Positions 1-9,247 are shown, counted from the first letter of the stretch. The stretch is 39,118 nt of DNA from CBDEUK01 sp965250225 (GCA_965250225.1 CBDFNQ010000013.1:1-39118); one strand, 5' to 3'. Notes: a model not told the origin generated them from the letters alone. Program-made: numbers and translations.

Positions 1-3000
1 CTGTAACCGATGAAACAGAGGAGTTACTGATTGTCGCTTGTAATGTTTCTGTGCCTTCAATCAGAGTATCGTCAATAACAGGAACTGTTAACGTACCAGT
101 ACTGGCACCTGCAGCAATACTGATAACACCAGCACCACTAACATCCGTGACATCGGTTCCAGCAGTGGCGGTTCCACCGGTGAAATTTAAATCGAATGTT
201 ATGGGGGCGCCTGTATTGTTAACTTTACCGCCATCTAAACTAACCGTGTAAATAATATTTTGTGGCCCGGTTTCATCACCTTGTTGGGTGACAGAAAGGC
301 TTGCGGTTGCTGCGCCCGTTACTTGAATAGTTACGGTAGCCGTATCAGTATTACCAACTTCGTCAGTAATAGTGTAAGTGAACGTATCAACAATGGATTG
401 GCCCGGATTCAGATTTTGGATGCTAACTGATGAAGCTGGATCGTAGCTGTAACTGCCATCCGCGTTTACAACAACGGTTGCACCTGATGTGCTCGCTGCA
501 TCAAAAGCTGTAACAGTGAGGCCAAAATTTGAACCATTTGTGTCTGGATCAGCGTTGGATACAACTTCAAAATTATCCAGAACTTCATTGGCTGTTAACG
601 TAGTGTCATTATAGAAACGCATGATGGCGATTTCGCCAACATAGTCGATAGCGCCTGCAGCTGCCGCAACCGTAGCACCCGCAGTTCCTCCGCCATTAAT
701 TTGTCCTAGCCCAGCACCATCGATTTCTACTGAATCGGAGTAGTCGTTAATCTGTCCAGCACCTGAAATTGTAGTCCGTGTGGCCGTTACCGAAGTTCCA
801 TTAAGATAGTGGGTTACAGTATCTGCCGCATCATCCATCGCGAACACAACCTGAAAAAATTCAGCCGTGGGATCGATTGCGCCTGGGATTGAAATAGAAT
901 CTGTAAACTCTGATAGCCCACCTTGATCATCATCAAAGTGAAATTCAATGCTATTGGTTGCGGAATTATAGGTTAGAGCGATACCTCCAAAAGCATCCCC
1001 TGTTTCAAAAAGCAGATAGGAATTAGCATTACCTATCATAGTCGCATCAAACTTGAACCAGAATTCAAAACTATCTGATGCATTATCGCCAAAAGCTCCA
1101 TAATTTACATCCACTGCCCCACTACCAGAACCGTTCGGGAAAACAAAACTTTCTGTGATGCCAGAATAAGCAGATGTGGCTGGTGTCGCATTGACGACTC
1201 CGCCGAAATTCCAATCACGAGCAGCAACACCGGTATCATCCTGCCAAATATTATCACCATCGAGATCAGTTGAAGCGTCATAGTTTAATGTCGCCCCAGG
1301 TGTTATTCGATTGATGTCATTACTCAAAAGACCAGGCAATGCACCTGTTGATGTACTATTGGCATCAATCGTTGCTAACAAATCATCAATAGCATCGACA
1401 TTCTGGCTGGTATCGACAGTAATTTCGTTAAGTGATCCGTCGGAAGTATTATTCCCGGCACTGTCTGTAGTCGTTGCTGTTACATCGAAACTGGCTGGAT
1501 ATGGCCCAGGTAGTATTTGTCCAGCAACAGCAAGATCAAGACTCCATGTACTGCCAGAAGTTGTTAATTCAGCATCAACCCCTAATGTGTAGGTCACGCC
1601 ATCTATGGTTACCGTAAATCCACCCGCAGCATCACTGGGATCATAGGTGCCCGTGATCGTTGGCGATGTAGAAGCAGAGGACTGTGTATTGACCGTAGGC
1701 GCAGTCGGACCCGATGTGTCCACTTCAATAGGCAAAGCAACTGACAATGGACTCAGATTGTTTGCGGCATCCGTTGCCGTTGCTGTGATGTTGTAATTAC
1801 CGTCAGCCAATACACTCCCTGTGTGATCAAACGACCAGTTGCCTAATCCATCTGTTACGGTTGTGCCAATACTGACACCATCGATAAACACTTCAACGGT
1901 GGAATTGGCCTCAGCGGTTCCGGAAAAAATCAAAGTGTTGTCACTGGTAATTTCATCAGTGGATGAAACACCGGTATCTGTCGAGATGCTGGTTACTACA
2001 GGTGCCAGCGGTGCAATGGTATCAACAATCAACTCATTCGCTGTAACATCAATCGCATTATTTCCCACCGGATCTGTGACACTTGCTACAACCTGGTAAG
2101 TTCCATCACCAAGAGGAATAATAGCACTTAGATCTAACGTCCAGTTACCCGATCCATCTGTCGTTAATTCCGGATCAGTATCACTAAATGTAAGATTGGT
2201 TGGTCCTGGACCTGTAACGGTTATTTGTAGGTCACCATTGCCTGGTGTGTAATCGGTCTCATCAAATGTACCCATGACAATCGGCGTTGTGTCATTGGTT
2301 GATTGACTAACAACTGTTGGTACTGCAACGACAGAATCATGGACAATCGAAGTTGAAGCTGCTGCAGATGTATTGCTAGAAGCATCGGTGGCAGTTGCAC
2401 CAATAGCGATATTGCCCTGGTTTAGTCCACTAATGTCGGCTTCATTGCCAAGCAAAGTCCAGTTACCTGCAGCATCCGTCGTAACATTGACTGTGATAAC
2501 AGGATTTACCCCATCATTGAAAGTAACACTTACGGTACTGTTTGGTTCGGCCGTACCTGTCACCAGCACATCATCATCTTCAGCACCGGAAGCAATATCG
2601 TCCCCTTCAATGGGACTATTTATCGTCGGTTGTGCGGGTGCATTTGTGTCATTGATGGCAATGGTTGTCGTGGTGGTATTACTGTTCGTCGTGCTATCAT
2701 TCAAAACGATATCAATCGTTCGATCGGTAATTACTGTGGGTGATGTTAACGTATTGTTATAATCAATTTGTTGTAAGGCAGCCAGCCAATTAGCCTCACT
2801 TTGAATACCTATCGCGGTAAGTGTAAGAGTATTCGTTCCATTACCGACGACGGTAAAATTGGCCGGATTTACCCCACTATCCAGGAGTTCATCTCCTAAG
2901 GCTGGGTTCGTTATGGTAACAGTGGCTGTTTGAACATTTGTTGTTGCATCATAATTCGTAATGGTTGCATCCGTATCGATAATAGCAATGCCACCACTTC

Positions 3001-4600
3001 CATCGTTAAACGTAGTGTTGTAATCAAATCCTGTCGCACCACTGCTATCATCACCATCATTATCAAGAATTAATGAACCACCAAAATGACTTGCAAAAAG
3101 CGCACTATCAAATTGTGAGTCTAGCTGATCAGCGATTACGAATTTCACCGTATAACTTTGGCCAGCACCAAATCCTGATAATGTGTTGAGATCTAAAATT
3201 TGATTTAACACAGCCGTGTTGGCTGTTGTCTCAACATTTGGAGCTGAGTCCGGAGTATTAACGGTAAATGCCCCGCTGTTATAATCGGTCAGTATATCCC
3301 TTGCTACAAATGTAGTGGTTGTGCCAGAGGTATTATCCGTGATAAAAACACCGACCACATCAGTGAAATTTAGTGCAAAAGCTGCCGTTTCTTCTGTGGC
3401 AAAAAGGTACTGCAACGCGATCTTTTGAACGTTAGATGTAAAATCAAAAGTGAATGTGCCCACATCGAATTGATTCAGATTCGGGGCAACTGTATCCAGA
3501 TCAGCATCATCAGTGTTCGTGCTTGCGTTATTCGTGCTAAAACCTTGGTTTCCTCCGCCATTCCCATCACCAGGCAAATTATTGACATTACCCGTTGTGA
3601 CAACGATTCCAGATGCCAATGTAGTGCCATTGCTGTCCTGAAAACCCGTGAATGTGCCCACAGCTATGCCATCAGTATTCGGAGTATTGGGATTTGAAAC
3701 ATTAATGCCATTGCCTGAAGTGGACACAGTGTTCATCAAGACCGTATCAGTCGCGCCACTATTACCATCAACTACGGCCTGTACCAAAACCTGAGACCAG
3801 ATATCTTGGACTGCTTTATCAACAAACAGAGCTGATTCAATCTCACCCAGCTGGACCTCAAGATCCCAGTCACCGCCTAATTCACTAGCACCGGTTAAGT
3901 CATCTGATGCGGCGATATCCGCACTGGTCATATTTGCAAATGTTTCAACCGCAGATTGTCCGTTCTGTCCTTCCCCGAAATTACAACCATAGATCAAGAT
4001 ATCAGCATTTTGATCCAACGCATTTTTAATAATAAATAATTCATCTGCATGTTCACTCTGCATGGATGATTCAGTTAATGCGCTATTGCCCAGGAATAAC
4101 TGACCAGCGTCGCCATGAGAAACGATATGGATGGCGTCAATATCCGTTCTGGACTGTAAAATTCCAGCTATTTGTTCAACACCATCACTATCGGATTCGA
4201 TGAATATTAATTCAGCATCCGGGTCAATATTGGCAATCAGCAGCTGATAGTTTTCGACACTACGATCGACGAATATGATTTCATTTCGACTTGGCGCTTC
4301 AACAGACATTAAAGCGTTTAAAAGTTTCTCTTGTTCCTGAATTGCAGGGGCACCTGCTTCATCCACAACTTTGGTGGCAGAAACGGCTGCTTCTGCCTGT
4401 TCCTGTAAAATATTATCCAGTGCGGTTTCAGCTACTGATTGAACAGCTGCAGCGTCGAGTAACACTCGTGGCTCAAGAGGTTGTATGGAATCAGACAAAT
4501 TAGAATGTGGCAAAACCATACCCGCATGGGCACCGTCATAATGCAATTTCGGCTTGGTTTGCTTGGGTCGTCTAAATTTATTTCTTAGTGCAGTTAACAT
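1..4600 (-). CDS. Giant multidomain surface/secreted adhesin-like protein, N-terminal ~1530 residues (C-terminus outside window)
   Basis: The frame starts at ATG 4600 and stays open to the left edge, so no stop is visible. In order: a basic N-terminus without a classical Sec signal; LEPRVLLDAAA at residues 42-52 (the LEPR-XLL motif of very large proteobacterial exoproteins); a DUF4347-like domain (about 105-260, with IHIVSHGD and LIYGCNFGEG); a choice-of-anchor-L-like domain (about 270-500, with YLFATEE); a cadherin-like stretch; several bacterial Ig-like repeats with the GNWTLD/GTAEANSTV signature (about 650-1080); a LamG/concanavalin-like domain (about 1100-1340); then cadherin/VCBS-like and Calx-beta-like sequence to the edge. 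Such proteins are usually exported by type I secretion with a C-terminal RTX signal, which cannot be seen here. Role in adhesion or biofilm is inferred from architecture. Family confidence is high; substrate and exact function are unknown. Confidence 0.88.
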   Translation of the reverse strand, partial: MLTALRNKFRRPKQTKPKLHYDGAHAGMVLPHSNLSDSIQPLEPRVLLDAAAVQSVAETALDNILQEQAEAAVSATKVVDEAGAPAIQEQEKLLNALMSVEAPSRNEIIFVDRSVENYQLLIANIDPDAELIFIESDSDGVEQIAGILQSRTDIDAIHIVSHGDAGQLFLGNSALTESSMQSEHADELFIIKNALDQNADILIYGCNFGEGQNGQSAVETFANMTSADIAASDDLTGASELGGDWDLEVQLGEIESALFVDKAVQDIWSQVLVQAVVDGNSGATDTVLMNTVSTSGNGINVSNPNTPNTDGIAVGTFTGFQDSNGTTLASGIVVTTGNVNNLPGDGNGGGNQGFSTNNASTNTDDADLDTVAPNLNQFDVGTFTFDFTSNVQKIALQYLFATEETAAFALNFTDVVGVFITDNTSGTTTTFVARDILTDYNSGAFTVNTPDSAPNVETTANTAVLNQILDLNTLSGFGAGQSYTVKFVIADQLDSQFDSALFASHFGGSLILDNDGDDSSGATGFDYNTTFNDGSGGIAIIDTDATITNYDATTNVQTATVTITNPALGDELLDSGVNPANFTVVGNGTNTLTLTAIGIQSEANWLAALQQIDYNNTLTSPTVITDRTIDIVLNDSTTNSNTTTTTIAINDTNAPAQPTINSPIEGDDIASGAEDDDVLVTGTAEPNSTVSVTFNDGVNPVITVNVTTDAAGNWTLLGNEADISGLNQGNIAIGATATDASSNTSAAASTSIVHDSVVAVPTVVSQSTNDTTPIVMGTFDETDYTPGNGDLQITVTGPGPTNLTFSDTDPELTTDGSGNWTLDLSAIIPLGDGTYQVVASVTDPVGNNAIDVTANELIVDTIAPLAPVVTSISTDTGVSSTDEITSDNTLIFSGTAEANSTVEVFIDGVSIGTTVTDGLGNWSFDHTGSVLADGNYNITATATDAANNLSPLSVALPIEVDTSGPTAPTVNTQSSASTSPTITGTYDPSDAAGGFTVTIDGVTYTLGVDAELTTSGSTWSLDLAVAGQILPGPYPASFDVTATTTDSAGNNTSDGSLNEITVDTSQNVDAIDDLLATIDANSTSTGALPGLLSNDINRITPGATLNYDASTDLDGDNIWQDDTGVAARDWNFGGVVNATPATSAYSGITESFVFPNGSGSGAVDVNYGAFGDNASDSFEFWFKFDATMIGNANSYLLFETGDAFGGIALTYNSATNSIEFHFDDDQGGLSEFTDSISIPGAIDPTAEFFQVVFAMDDAADTVTHYLNGTSVTATRTTISGAGQINDYSDSVEIDGAGLGQINGGGTAGATVAAAAGAIDYVGEIAIMRFYNDTTLTANEVLDNFEVVSNADPDTNGSNFGLTVTAFDAASTSGATVVVNADGSYSYDPASSVSIQNLNPGQSIVDTFTYTITDEVGNTDTATVTIQVTGAATASLSVTQQGDETGPQNIIYTVSLDGGKVNNTGAPITFDLNFTGGTATAGTDVTDVSGAGVISIAAGASTGTLTVPVIDDTLIEGTETLQATISNSSVSSVT

Positions 4601-4992
4601 CTATTTTCCCGAACCTTAATGTTAGTAAGTATTTTCTTTCATCAGCAATGACCTATATTGGCGTCACGCCCTTACCCGGATTCAGAGTGCGTAATGATTA
4701 AATTGCAATTATTATTGTTTTGCCGGATGTGCCATTTTTCGTTGAATGTTTATCTGCTTATAGGGCAGCTTTCATTCCACATGGCTTGATCCTTGTCTTA
4801 ATCTGCAATTTTGATGCAATATACTGTGAACAAGCTCACATAGCTAGAAATTTGAACACGTTTTGCTGGCAAATAATAGATTTTATTGGGTTTTTTATAG
4901 CAAACCATAGATAAAGAAATATGTTGAAGTTGGCAAAATAAGCAAATAATAGATTAATTTATAGCAGAAGTGTCGTTTTTACACGACAGACT
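4601..4992. other. AT-rich intergenic region upstream of the giant adhesin gene
   Basis: No convincing gene. It contains a perfect CRP-type palindrome (4825-4840) and a 14-bp direct repeat GCAAATAATAGATT at 4869-4882 and 4942-4955 (73 bp apart). A short hairpin TGTCGT/ACGACA (4971-4976 / 4983-4988) lies just past the azoreductase stop. It has no T-tract, so it is at best a weak terminator. A 64-codon ORF here on the plus strand has no ribosome binding site or recognisable sequence. Confidence 0.6.
4825..4840. promoter_or_regulatory. Perfect CRP-type palindrome TGTGA-N6-TCACA
   Basis: TGTGAACAAGCTCACA matches the CRP/Vfr consensus half-sites 10 out of 10 with the correct 6-bp spacer. It lies 225 bp upstream of the adhesin start codon and about 150 bp past the end of the azoreductase gene, so the adhesin is the natural target. 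Binding is inferred; no clear -10/-35 pair was assigned. Confidence 0.6.
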
Positions 4993-5643
4993 CTATTGTT
5001 GCTTGCTAAAGTTGGCAACAAGCCTTGAAACACTGTTTTTACAATCCTCTATGGCTTTCTCTTTCCGTTGTTGGTGATCTGGGTACAAACTGGCTTCCTG
5101 ACCTTCGGCGAATACATCATAAAAATCTGAAATCCCGATAAATTCAAAAGGAGCTTGCAACAAATTAAACAGTGCGGCATGGGTATTGTTTTTTGACATA
5201 AATCCACCGGCAGACAAAATGAAGACAACTGATTTTACCTTGTGAAGTGGTTCTGGGCCTGTGGAACCAAAACGAAAACTGTGTTCGGGACACACCACCT
5301 GATCAACCCAGGCCTTGAGTATGGCCGGGACAAAATAATTCCAAACAGGTGCTGTCAATACCACAATATCCGATTGATTGAATAAATCAATATGGCGATT
5401 TAGATAGTCCGCAGAATCAATCTCCACTTGTGTTGGCCTGTATTCTGGCTCAGTAAATCTCTGCCAGACATAACGATACTGATTCAAATCAAAATATGGT
5501 GGAGGATCCTGGTACAGATTCAGCTCGGTTACCGAGCAATCGGGTCTTTGCTCACACAGGGTTTTAAGAAAACTGGATGCTACTCGCTTATCGACAGCCA
5601 GTTCTTTGGGCAAGGGATCACTGACAATATGAAGTAATTTCAT
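4993..5643 (-). CDS. FMN-dependent NADH-azoreductase-like flavoprotein (Flavodoxin_2 family)
   Basis: 216 aa, normal for the AzoR/NQO-like flavodoxin fold. Visible signatures are an N-terminal beta strand MKLLHIVSDPLP, the flavin-site segment VLTAPVWNYFVPAILKAWVD (about 95-115) and the second flavin loop ILSAGGF (about 145). Family members transfer two electrons from NAD(P)H to quinones or azo compounds through FMN. It is transcribed divergently from the nqr operon, and both share the region 5644-5857. The natural substrate (quinone, azo or other electrophile) cannot be told from sequence. Confidence 0.85.
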   Translation of the reverse strand: MKLLHIVSDPLPKELAVDKRVASSFLKTLCEQRPDCSVTELNLYQDPPPYFDLNQYRYVWQRFTEPEYRPTQVEIDSADYLNRHIDLFNQSDIVVLTAPVWNYFVPAILKAWVDQVVCPEHSFRFGSTGPEPLHKVKSVVFILSAGGFMSKNNTHAALFNLLQAPFEFIGISDFYDVFAEGQEASLYPDHQQRKEKAIEDCKNSVSRLVANFSKQQ

Positions 5644-5688
5644 TTTTATAATTCAATGGCTTAGTAATTGCATATTCGTTAAAATATG

Positions 5689-5704
5689 GTTGTCTTTTGA
5701 CAAC
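5689..5704. promoter_or_regulatory. Perfect dyad GTTGTC-TTTT-GACAAC in the azoreductase/nqr divergent region
   Basis: A 6-bp perfect inverted repeat with a 4-nt spacer, 45 bp upstream of the azoreductase start and about 155 bp upstream of nqrA. It includes a TTGACA box (5697-5702) that could act as a -35 element on the plus strand, though no good -10 sits at 17 bp. Candidate operator only. Confidence 0.3.
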
Positions 5705-5801
5705 TCTTTGACGTAGCCGTCTCTTTCAAACACTTGTTTATTGAATTTACTTAAAGAAATTCATGTAGATGAAGATAACGTCTTTGAAATCAAAATAATA
5801 T

Positions 5802-5873
5802 ATGAACAGTGATCCTTTTTATATGGATCTAACAGAAGAAAATATGGACTGGTATCGATGCCCTATTTGTTAA
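5802..5873 (+). CDS. Possible 23-aa upstream ORF overlapping the nqrA start
   Basis: ATG at 5802 opens a 23-codon frame ending at TAA 5871-5873, inside the first codons of nqrA but in another frame (16-nt overlap). It contains two more in-frame ATGs (5823 and 5844). The purine-rich AGAAGAAA (5834-5841) is well placed for the ATG at 5844 but too far from nqrA at 5858. The peptide is acidic and aromatic and ends WYRCPIC. It may couple translation into nqrA, or be chance. Confidence 0.3.
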   Translation: MNSDPFYMDLTEENMDWYRCPIC

Positions 5874-7216
5874 AAAAAGGCCTGGATGTTCCTATCTCCG
5901 GTATTCCCGAAAATAGCATCCACCTCGGCCATAAGATTGCAACTGTCGCAGTACTAGGAAGTGAGTACGTTGGTATGAAACCAACCATGCTGGTCAGCGA
6001 AGGTGAAAAAGTAAAGCGTGGACAGATCCTGTTTACGGATAAAAAAAATCCGGGAGTCAACTTCACAGCACCCGGAGCAGGTACCATTGAAGCAATAAAT
6101 CGGGGGACTAAACGCGCTCTTCATTCTGTCGTCATCCAGCTCGATAAACCTGGTGAAGAAGAAGACATTATTTTTCCGACCTACCAGAATAACAAACTGG
6201 AGTCATTAACTGCTGAACAAGTTAGAGAAAACCTGATCCAGTCAGGAGCCTGGACGGCGTTACGAACTCGTCCTTACAGTAAAATACCGACGATAGATAG
6301 CATGCCGAATTCTATATTCGTCACCGCCATTGATACCAACCCACTGGCACCGGAACCAACAGACATTATCAATGCTGACCGTCAAGATGCTTTCCAGGAC
6401 GGTTTGAACGTACTTAAAAAATTGACCGAAGGAAGTGTCTATGTCTGTAAAGCCACTAAAGCTAGCATCAATGTTCAAGAAGACAAGCAAATCAAAGTTG
6501 CAGAATTCAGTGGCCCACATCCAGCAGGATTAGTGGGTACTCACATTCATTTTATCGACCCTGTTAGTCCAAATAAAACGGTATGGAGTATTGGCTATCA
6601 GGATGTCATTGCGTTTGGAAAGTTATTTACTACGGGCAAAATCTGGATTGAGAGAATTGTTTCCCTAGCCGGCCCCGTTGTGCCAAAACCCAGATTGATA
6701 CGTACCCGCCTCGGCGCAAACATTGAAGAAATGGTCGATCAGGAATTGGTCAAAGTGGAATGTCGCGTGGTTTCTGGCTCTGTGTTTAATGGTCATCACG
6801 CAAGTAACTGGGCAGGCTTTCTAGGCCGTTATCATAACCAGATTTCGGTCATTGCCGAAGGTCGTGAGCGCGAATTGTTAGGCTGGATCATGCCAGGAAG
6901 AAATAAATTTTCAGCAACCCGAGCTTTTATTTCGAAACTATTCAAACCTGAAATTTTCAAGATCACGACCTCACAACATGGCAGCCCAAGAGCCATGGTG
7001 CCGATTGGACTGTATGAAAAGATCATGCCGCTGAAACTACTGCCCACACAATTACTCAGAGCCTTGTTGGTATTAGATACCGAAAGCGCCCAAGCCCTCG
7101 GTTGCCTGGAACTTGACGAAGAAGATTTAGCCTTGTGTTCCTTCGTCTGCCCGGGTAAATACGATTTTGGCCCTGCTTTAAGAACTAACCTTGAACAGAT
7201 AGAGAAGGAAGGCTGA
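5858..7216 (+). CDS. nqrA: Na+-translocating NADH:ubiquinone reductase subunit A
   Basis: 452 aa, full length for NqrA (about 445-450). The N-terminus MPYLLKKGLDVPISG aligns with the family's KKGLDLPI start, which supports ATG 5858 even though no good Shine-Dalgarno precedes it. Family signatures include FTDKKNPGVNFTAPGAG (about 60-80), GPHPAGLVGTHIHFIDPV and the C-terminal LDEEDLALCSFVCPGKYDFGP. NqrA is the cytoplasmic-side quinone-interacting subunit of the six-subunit Na+-NQR that couples NADH oxidation to sodium export. First gene of the nqrABCDEF-apbE-nqrM operon. A short upstream ORF overlaps its start. Confidence 0.97.
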   Translation: MPYLLKKGLDVPISGIPENSIHLGHKIATVAVLGSEYVGMKPTMLVSEGEKVKRGQILFTDKKNPGVNFTAPGAGTIEAINRGTKRALHSVVIQLDKPGEEEDIIFPTYQNNKLESLTAEQVRENLIQSGAWTALRTRPYSKIPTIDSMPNSIFVTAIDTNPLAPEPTDIINADRQDAFQDGLNVLKKLTEGSVYVCKATKASINVQEDKQIKVAEFSGPHPAGLVGTHIHFIDPVSPNKTVWSIGYQDVIAFGKLFTTGKIWIERIVSLAGPVVPKPRLIRTRLGANIEEMVDQELVKVECRVVSGSVFNGHHASNWAGFLGRYHNQISVIAEGRERELLGWIMPGRNKFSATRAFISKLFKPEIFKITTSQHGSPRAMVPIGLYEKIMPLKLLPTQLLRALLVLDTESAQALGCLELDEEDLALCSFVCPGKYDFGPALRTNLEQIEKEG

Positions 7217-7219
7217 TTG

Positions 7220-8434
7220 ATGACTTCGAGAGTCCGCAAATATCTGGATAAAATCCACCCCTATTTTGCCAAGGGCGGTCCTTATGAAAAGTATTACACC
7301 ATTTATGAAATGGTGGATACATTTATCTATACACCACCGGATGTCACACACACCTCACCTCATGTTCGGGATGCAATAGATCTAAAACGCGTCATGACCT
7401 ATGTCGTTGTGGCAGCCATGCCTTGTATTCTCATGGCCTTCTGGAACACAGGCTTTCAAGCTAATACCGCCATGGCAGCTTTAGGGATTGAAAGTGTTAC
7501 GGGTTGGCGAGGCTGGATATTGGATGGTTTAAACGTTGGACATGATCCAAACAGTATTTATGCCAATATGGTTCATGGCTTTCTCTATTTTTTGCCTATT
7601 TATATTGTGACATTAGCGGCAGGTGGCTTCTGGGAAGTCTTGTTTGCCGGCATCAGAAACCACGAAGTGAATGAAGGTTTTCTCGTGACTTCCATGCTTT
7701 ACACATTAACCCTGCCTCCCGATATTCCATTATGGATGGTTGCGTTGGGTATTTCCTTTGGCGTTGTGATTGGCAAAGAAGTATTCGGTGGTACTGGCAA
7801 AAACTTTTTAAATCCGGCCCTCACCGGTCGCGCCTTCCTGTTCTTTGCCTATCCAGCTTCTATGTCAGGTGATGCCGTGTGGACCGCAGTCGATGGCTTT
7901 AGCGGTGCCACTGCTCTTAGTCTGGCAGCAAGCGGTGGCGTTGAAGCAATCACAGCAAATGGTATTAGCTTATGGCAGGCTTTCTTTGGTCAAATTCAAG
8001 GTTCCATCGGTTCAACCTCTACCCTCGCCTGTCTGCTCGGCGCACTCTTTTTAGTGTATACCCGCGTTGCATCCTATCGAATTATCGTTGGTGTTTTCCT
8101 GGGAATGTTTGCAACAACATATTTGTTAAATTTTATTGGCAGTGACACCAATCCCATGTTTGCAATGCCCTGGTACTGGCATTTGTCATTAGGTGGTTTT
8201 GCATTTGGTATGGTGTACATGGCGACCGATCCTGTATCTGCTGCTATGACCGATACTGGCCGCTGGATCTTTGGTTTTCTCATAGGCTTTATGACGGTAC
8301 TGATTCGTGTTGTTAATCCCGCGTTTCCAGAAGGCATTATGTTAGCAATTTTATTTGCCAATATATTTGCACCGTTGATTGACTACTTCGTTATTCAAGC
8401 GGATATCGCCAGACGTAAACGTGGCTACGCATAG
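7220..8434 (+). CDS. nqrB: Na+-translocating NADH:ubiquinone reductase subunit B
   Basis: 404 aa from ATG 7220, with GGAAGG 7 bp upstream; the in-frame TTG at 7217 is a less likely start. It lies 3 nt after the nqrA stop. An integral membrane protein with about 10 hydrophobic segments. The motif SGATALS places the covalent FMN acceptor threonine at T231, the residue flavinylated by ApbE. GKNFLNPALTGRAFLFFAYP and the conserved YMATDPVSAAMT are also present. NqrB holds riboflavin and FMN and forms the main sodium and ubiquinone sites of the complex. Confidence 0.97.
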   Translation: MTSRVRKYLDKIHPYFAKGGPYEKYYTIYEMVDTFIYTPPDVTHTSPHVRDAIDLKRVMTYVVVAAMPCILMAFWNTGFQANTAMAALGIESVTGWRGWILDGLNVGHDPNSIYANMVHGFLYFLPIYIVTLAAGGFWEVLFAGIRNHEVNEGFLVTSMLYTLTLPPDIPLWMVALGISFGVVIGKEVFGGTGKNFLNPALTGRAFLFFAYPASMSGDAVWTAVDGFSGATALSLAASGGVEAITANGISLWQAFFGQIQGSIGSTSTLACLLGALFLVYTRVASYRIIVGVFLGMFATTYLLNFIGSDTNPMFAMPWYWHLSLGGFAFGMVYMATDPVSAAMTDTGRWIFGFLIGFMTVLIRVVNPAFPEGIMLAILFANIFAPLIDYFVIQADIARRKRGYA

Positions 8435-8453
8435 GATAAAGAGACGACATCTA

Positions 8454-9245
8454 ATGATTAAAAAATTTCTTCAAATGTCTAACGACAGTACTAGCAAGAC
8501 ACTAATCGTGGCACTTCTCCTCTGTCTGTTTTGTTCAATCATAGTGTCAACTGCGGCAGTGGGTTTGAAACCATTACAACAAAAAAATAAATCCGCTGAC
8601 ATAAAACAAAACATTCTACAAGTTGCAGGCTTAATGCAGCCCGGTGCAAATGTTGATGACTTATTTGAAAACATTGAACTCCGTTTAGTGAATATTGAAA
8701 ATGGAGAATATGTAACGGAAATAGATGCTACAAGTTATGACCAACGTAAAGAAGCAAAAAACCCTGACACCAACATACAACTTGATAGCAAACAAGATGT
8801 CGCAAAAATTAAACGTCGAGCACAATACGCCAAGGTTTATCTGGTCAAAGAAAATGAGCAGATTAAATTAATTATTTTACCAGTTCATGGTTATGGCCTT
8901 TGGTCAACTATGTATGGCTTTGTCGCGATTGAAAATGATGGTAATACAATTTATGGCTTGAAGTTTTACGAACACGGCGAAACACCGGGTCTGGGTGGAG
9001 AAATTGATAATCCTAAATGGCGCGATCTCTGGCAAGGTAAAACAATCTATGACGCAGACTCAGAACCCGCCATTACCGTTGTTCGTGGTCTTGCTGATCC
9101 AAATACCAGTTCATATGGTCACCAGATCGATGGGCTTGCTGGTGCAACGTTGACCAGTAAAGGGGTTCATAATCTGATGCGTTTCTGGTTAGGTAAAAAT
9201 GGTTTTGGTCCTTATCTTGAAAAATTTCGTTCCGGGAATTCATAA
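8454..9245 (+). CDS. nqrC: Na+-translocating NADH:ubiquinone reductase subunit C
   Basis: 263 aa from ATG 8454 (MIKKFLQM). A longer in-frame start at 8379 would run into nqrB and lengthen the protein beyond the family norm. One N-terminal membrane anchor (about 15-37), then a periplasmic FMN-binding domain. The flavinylation motif reads DGLAGATLTS, with acceptor T232. ETPGLGGEIDNPKWRDLW is another family hallmark. It carries the second covalent FMN in the electron path from the Fe centre in NqrD/E to NqrB. It lies 19 nt after nqrB. Confidence 0.96.
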   Translation: MIKKFLQMSNDSTSKTLIVALLLCLFCSIIVSTAAVGLKPLQQKNKSADIKQNILQVAGLMQPGANVDDLFENIELRLVNIENGEYVTEIDATSYDQRKEAKNPDTNIQLDSKQDVAKIKRRAQYAKVYLVKENEQIKLIILPVHGYGLWSTMYGFVAIENDGNTIYGLKFYEHGETPGLGGEIDNPKWRDLWQGKTIYDADSEPAITVVRGLADPNTSSYGHQIDGLAGATLTSKGVHNLMRFWLGKNGFGPYLEKFRSGNS

Positions 9246-9247
9246 CA

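Noticed and set aside
1311..2762. Several plus-strand ORFs of 60-130 codons opposite the adhesin
   Set aside because: They are low-complexity Val/Ser/Thr/Ala translations of the adhesin repeats read on the opposite strand, with no ribosome sites or family signatures.
4720..4914. Small plus-strand ORF (64 codons) in the adhesin leader
   Set aside because: No ribosome binding site, ordinary composition for AT-rich intergenic DNA, and it overlaps regulatory-looking repeats.
5697..5740. Sigma-70 promoter for nqrA from TTGACA/TTGACG boxes
   Set aside because: No acceptable -10 at 16-18 bp from either box, so a promoter could not be called with confidence.
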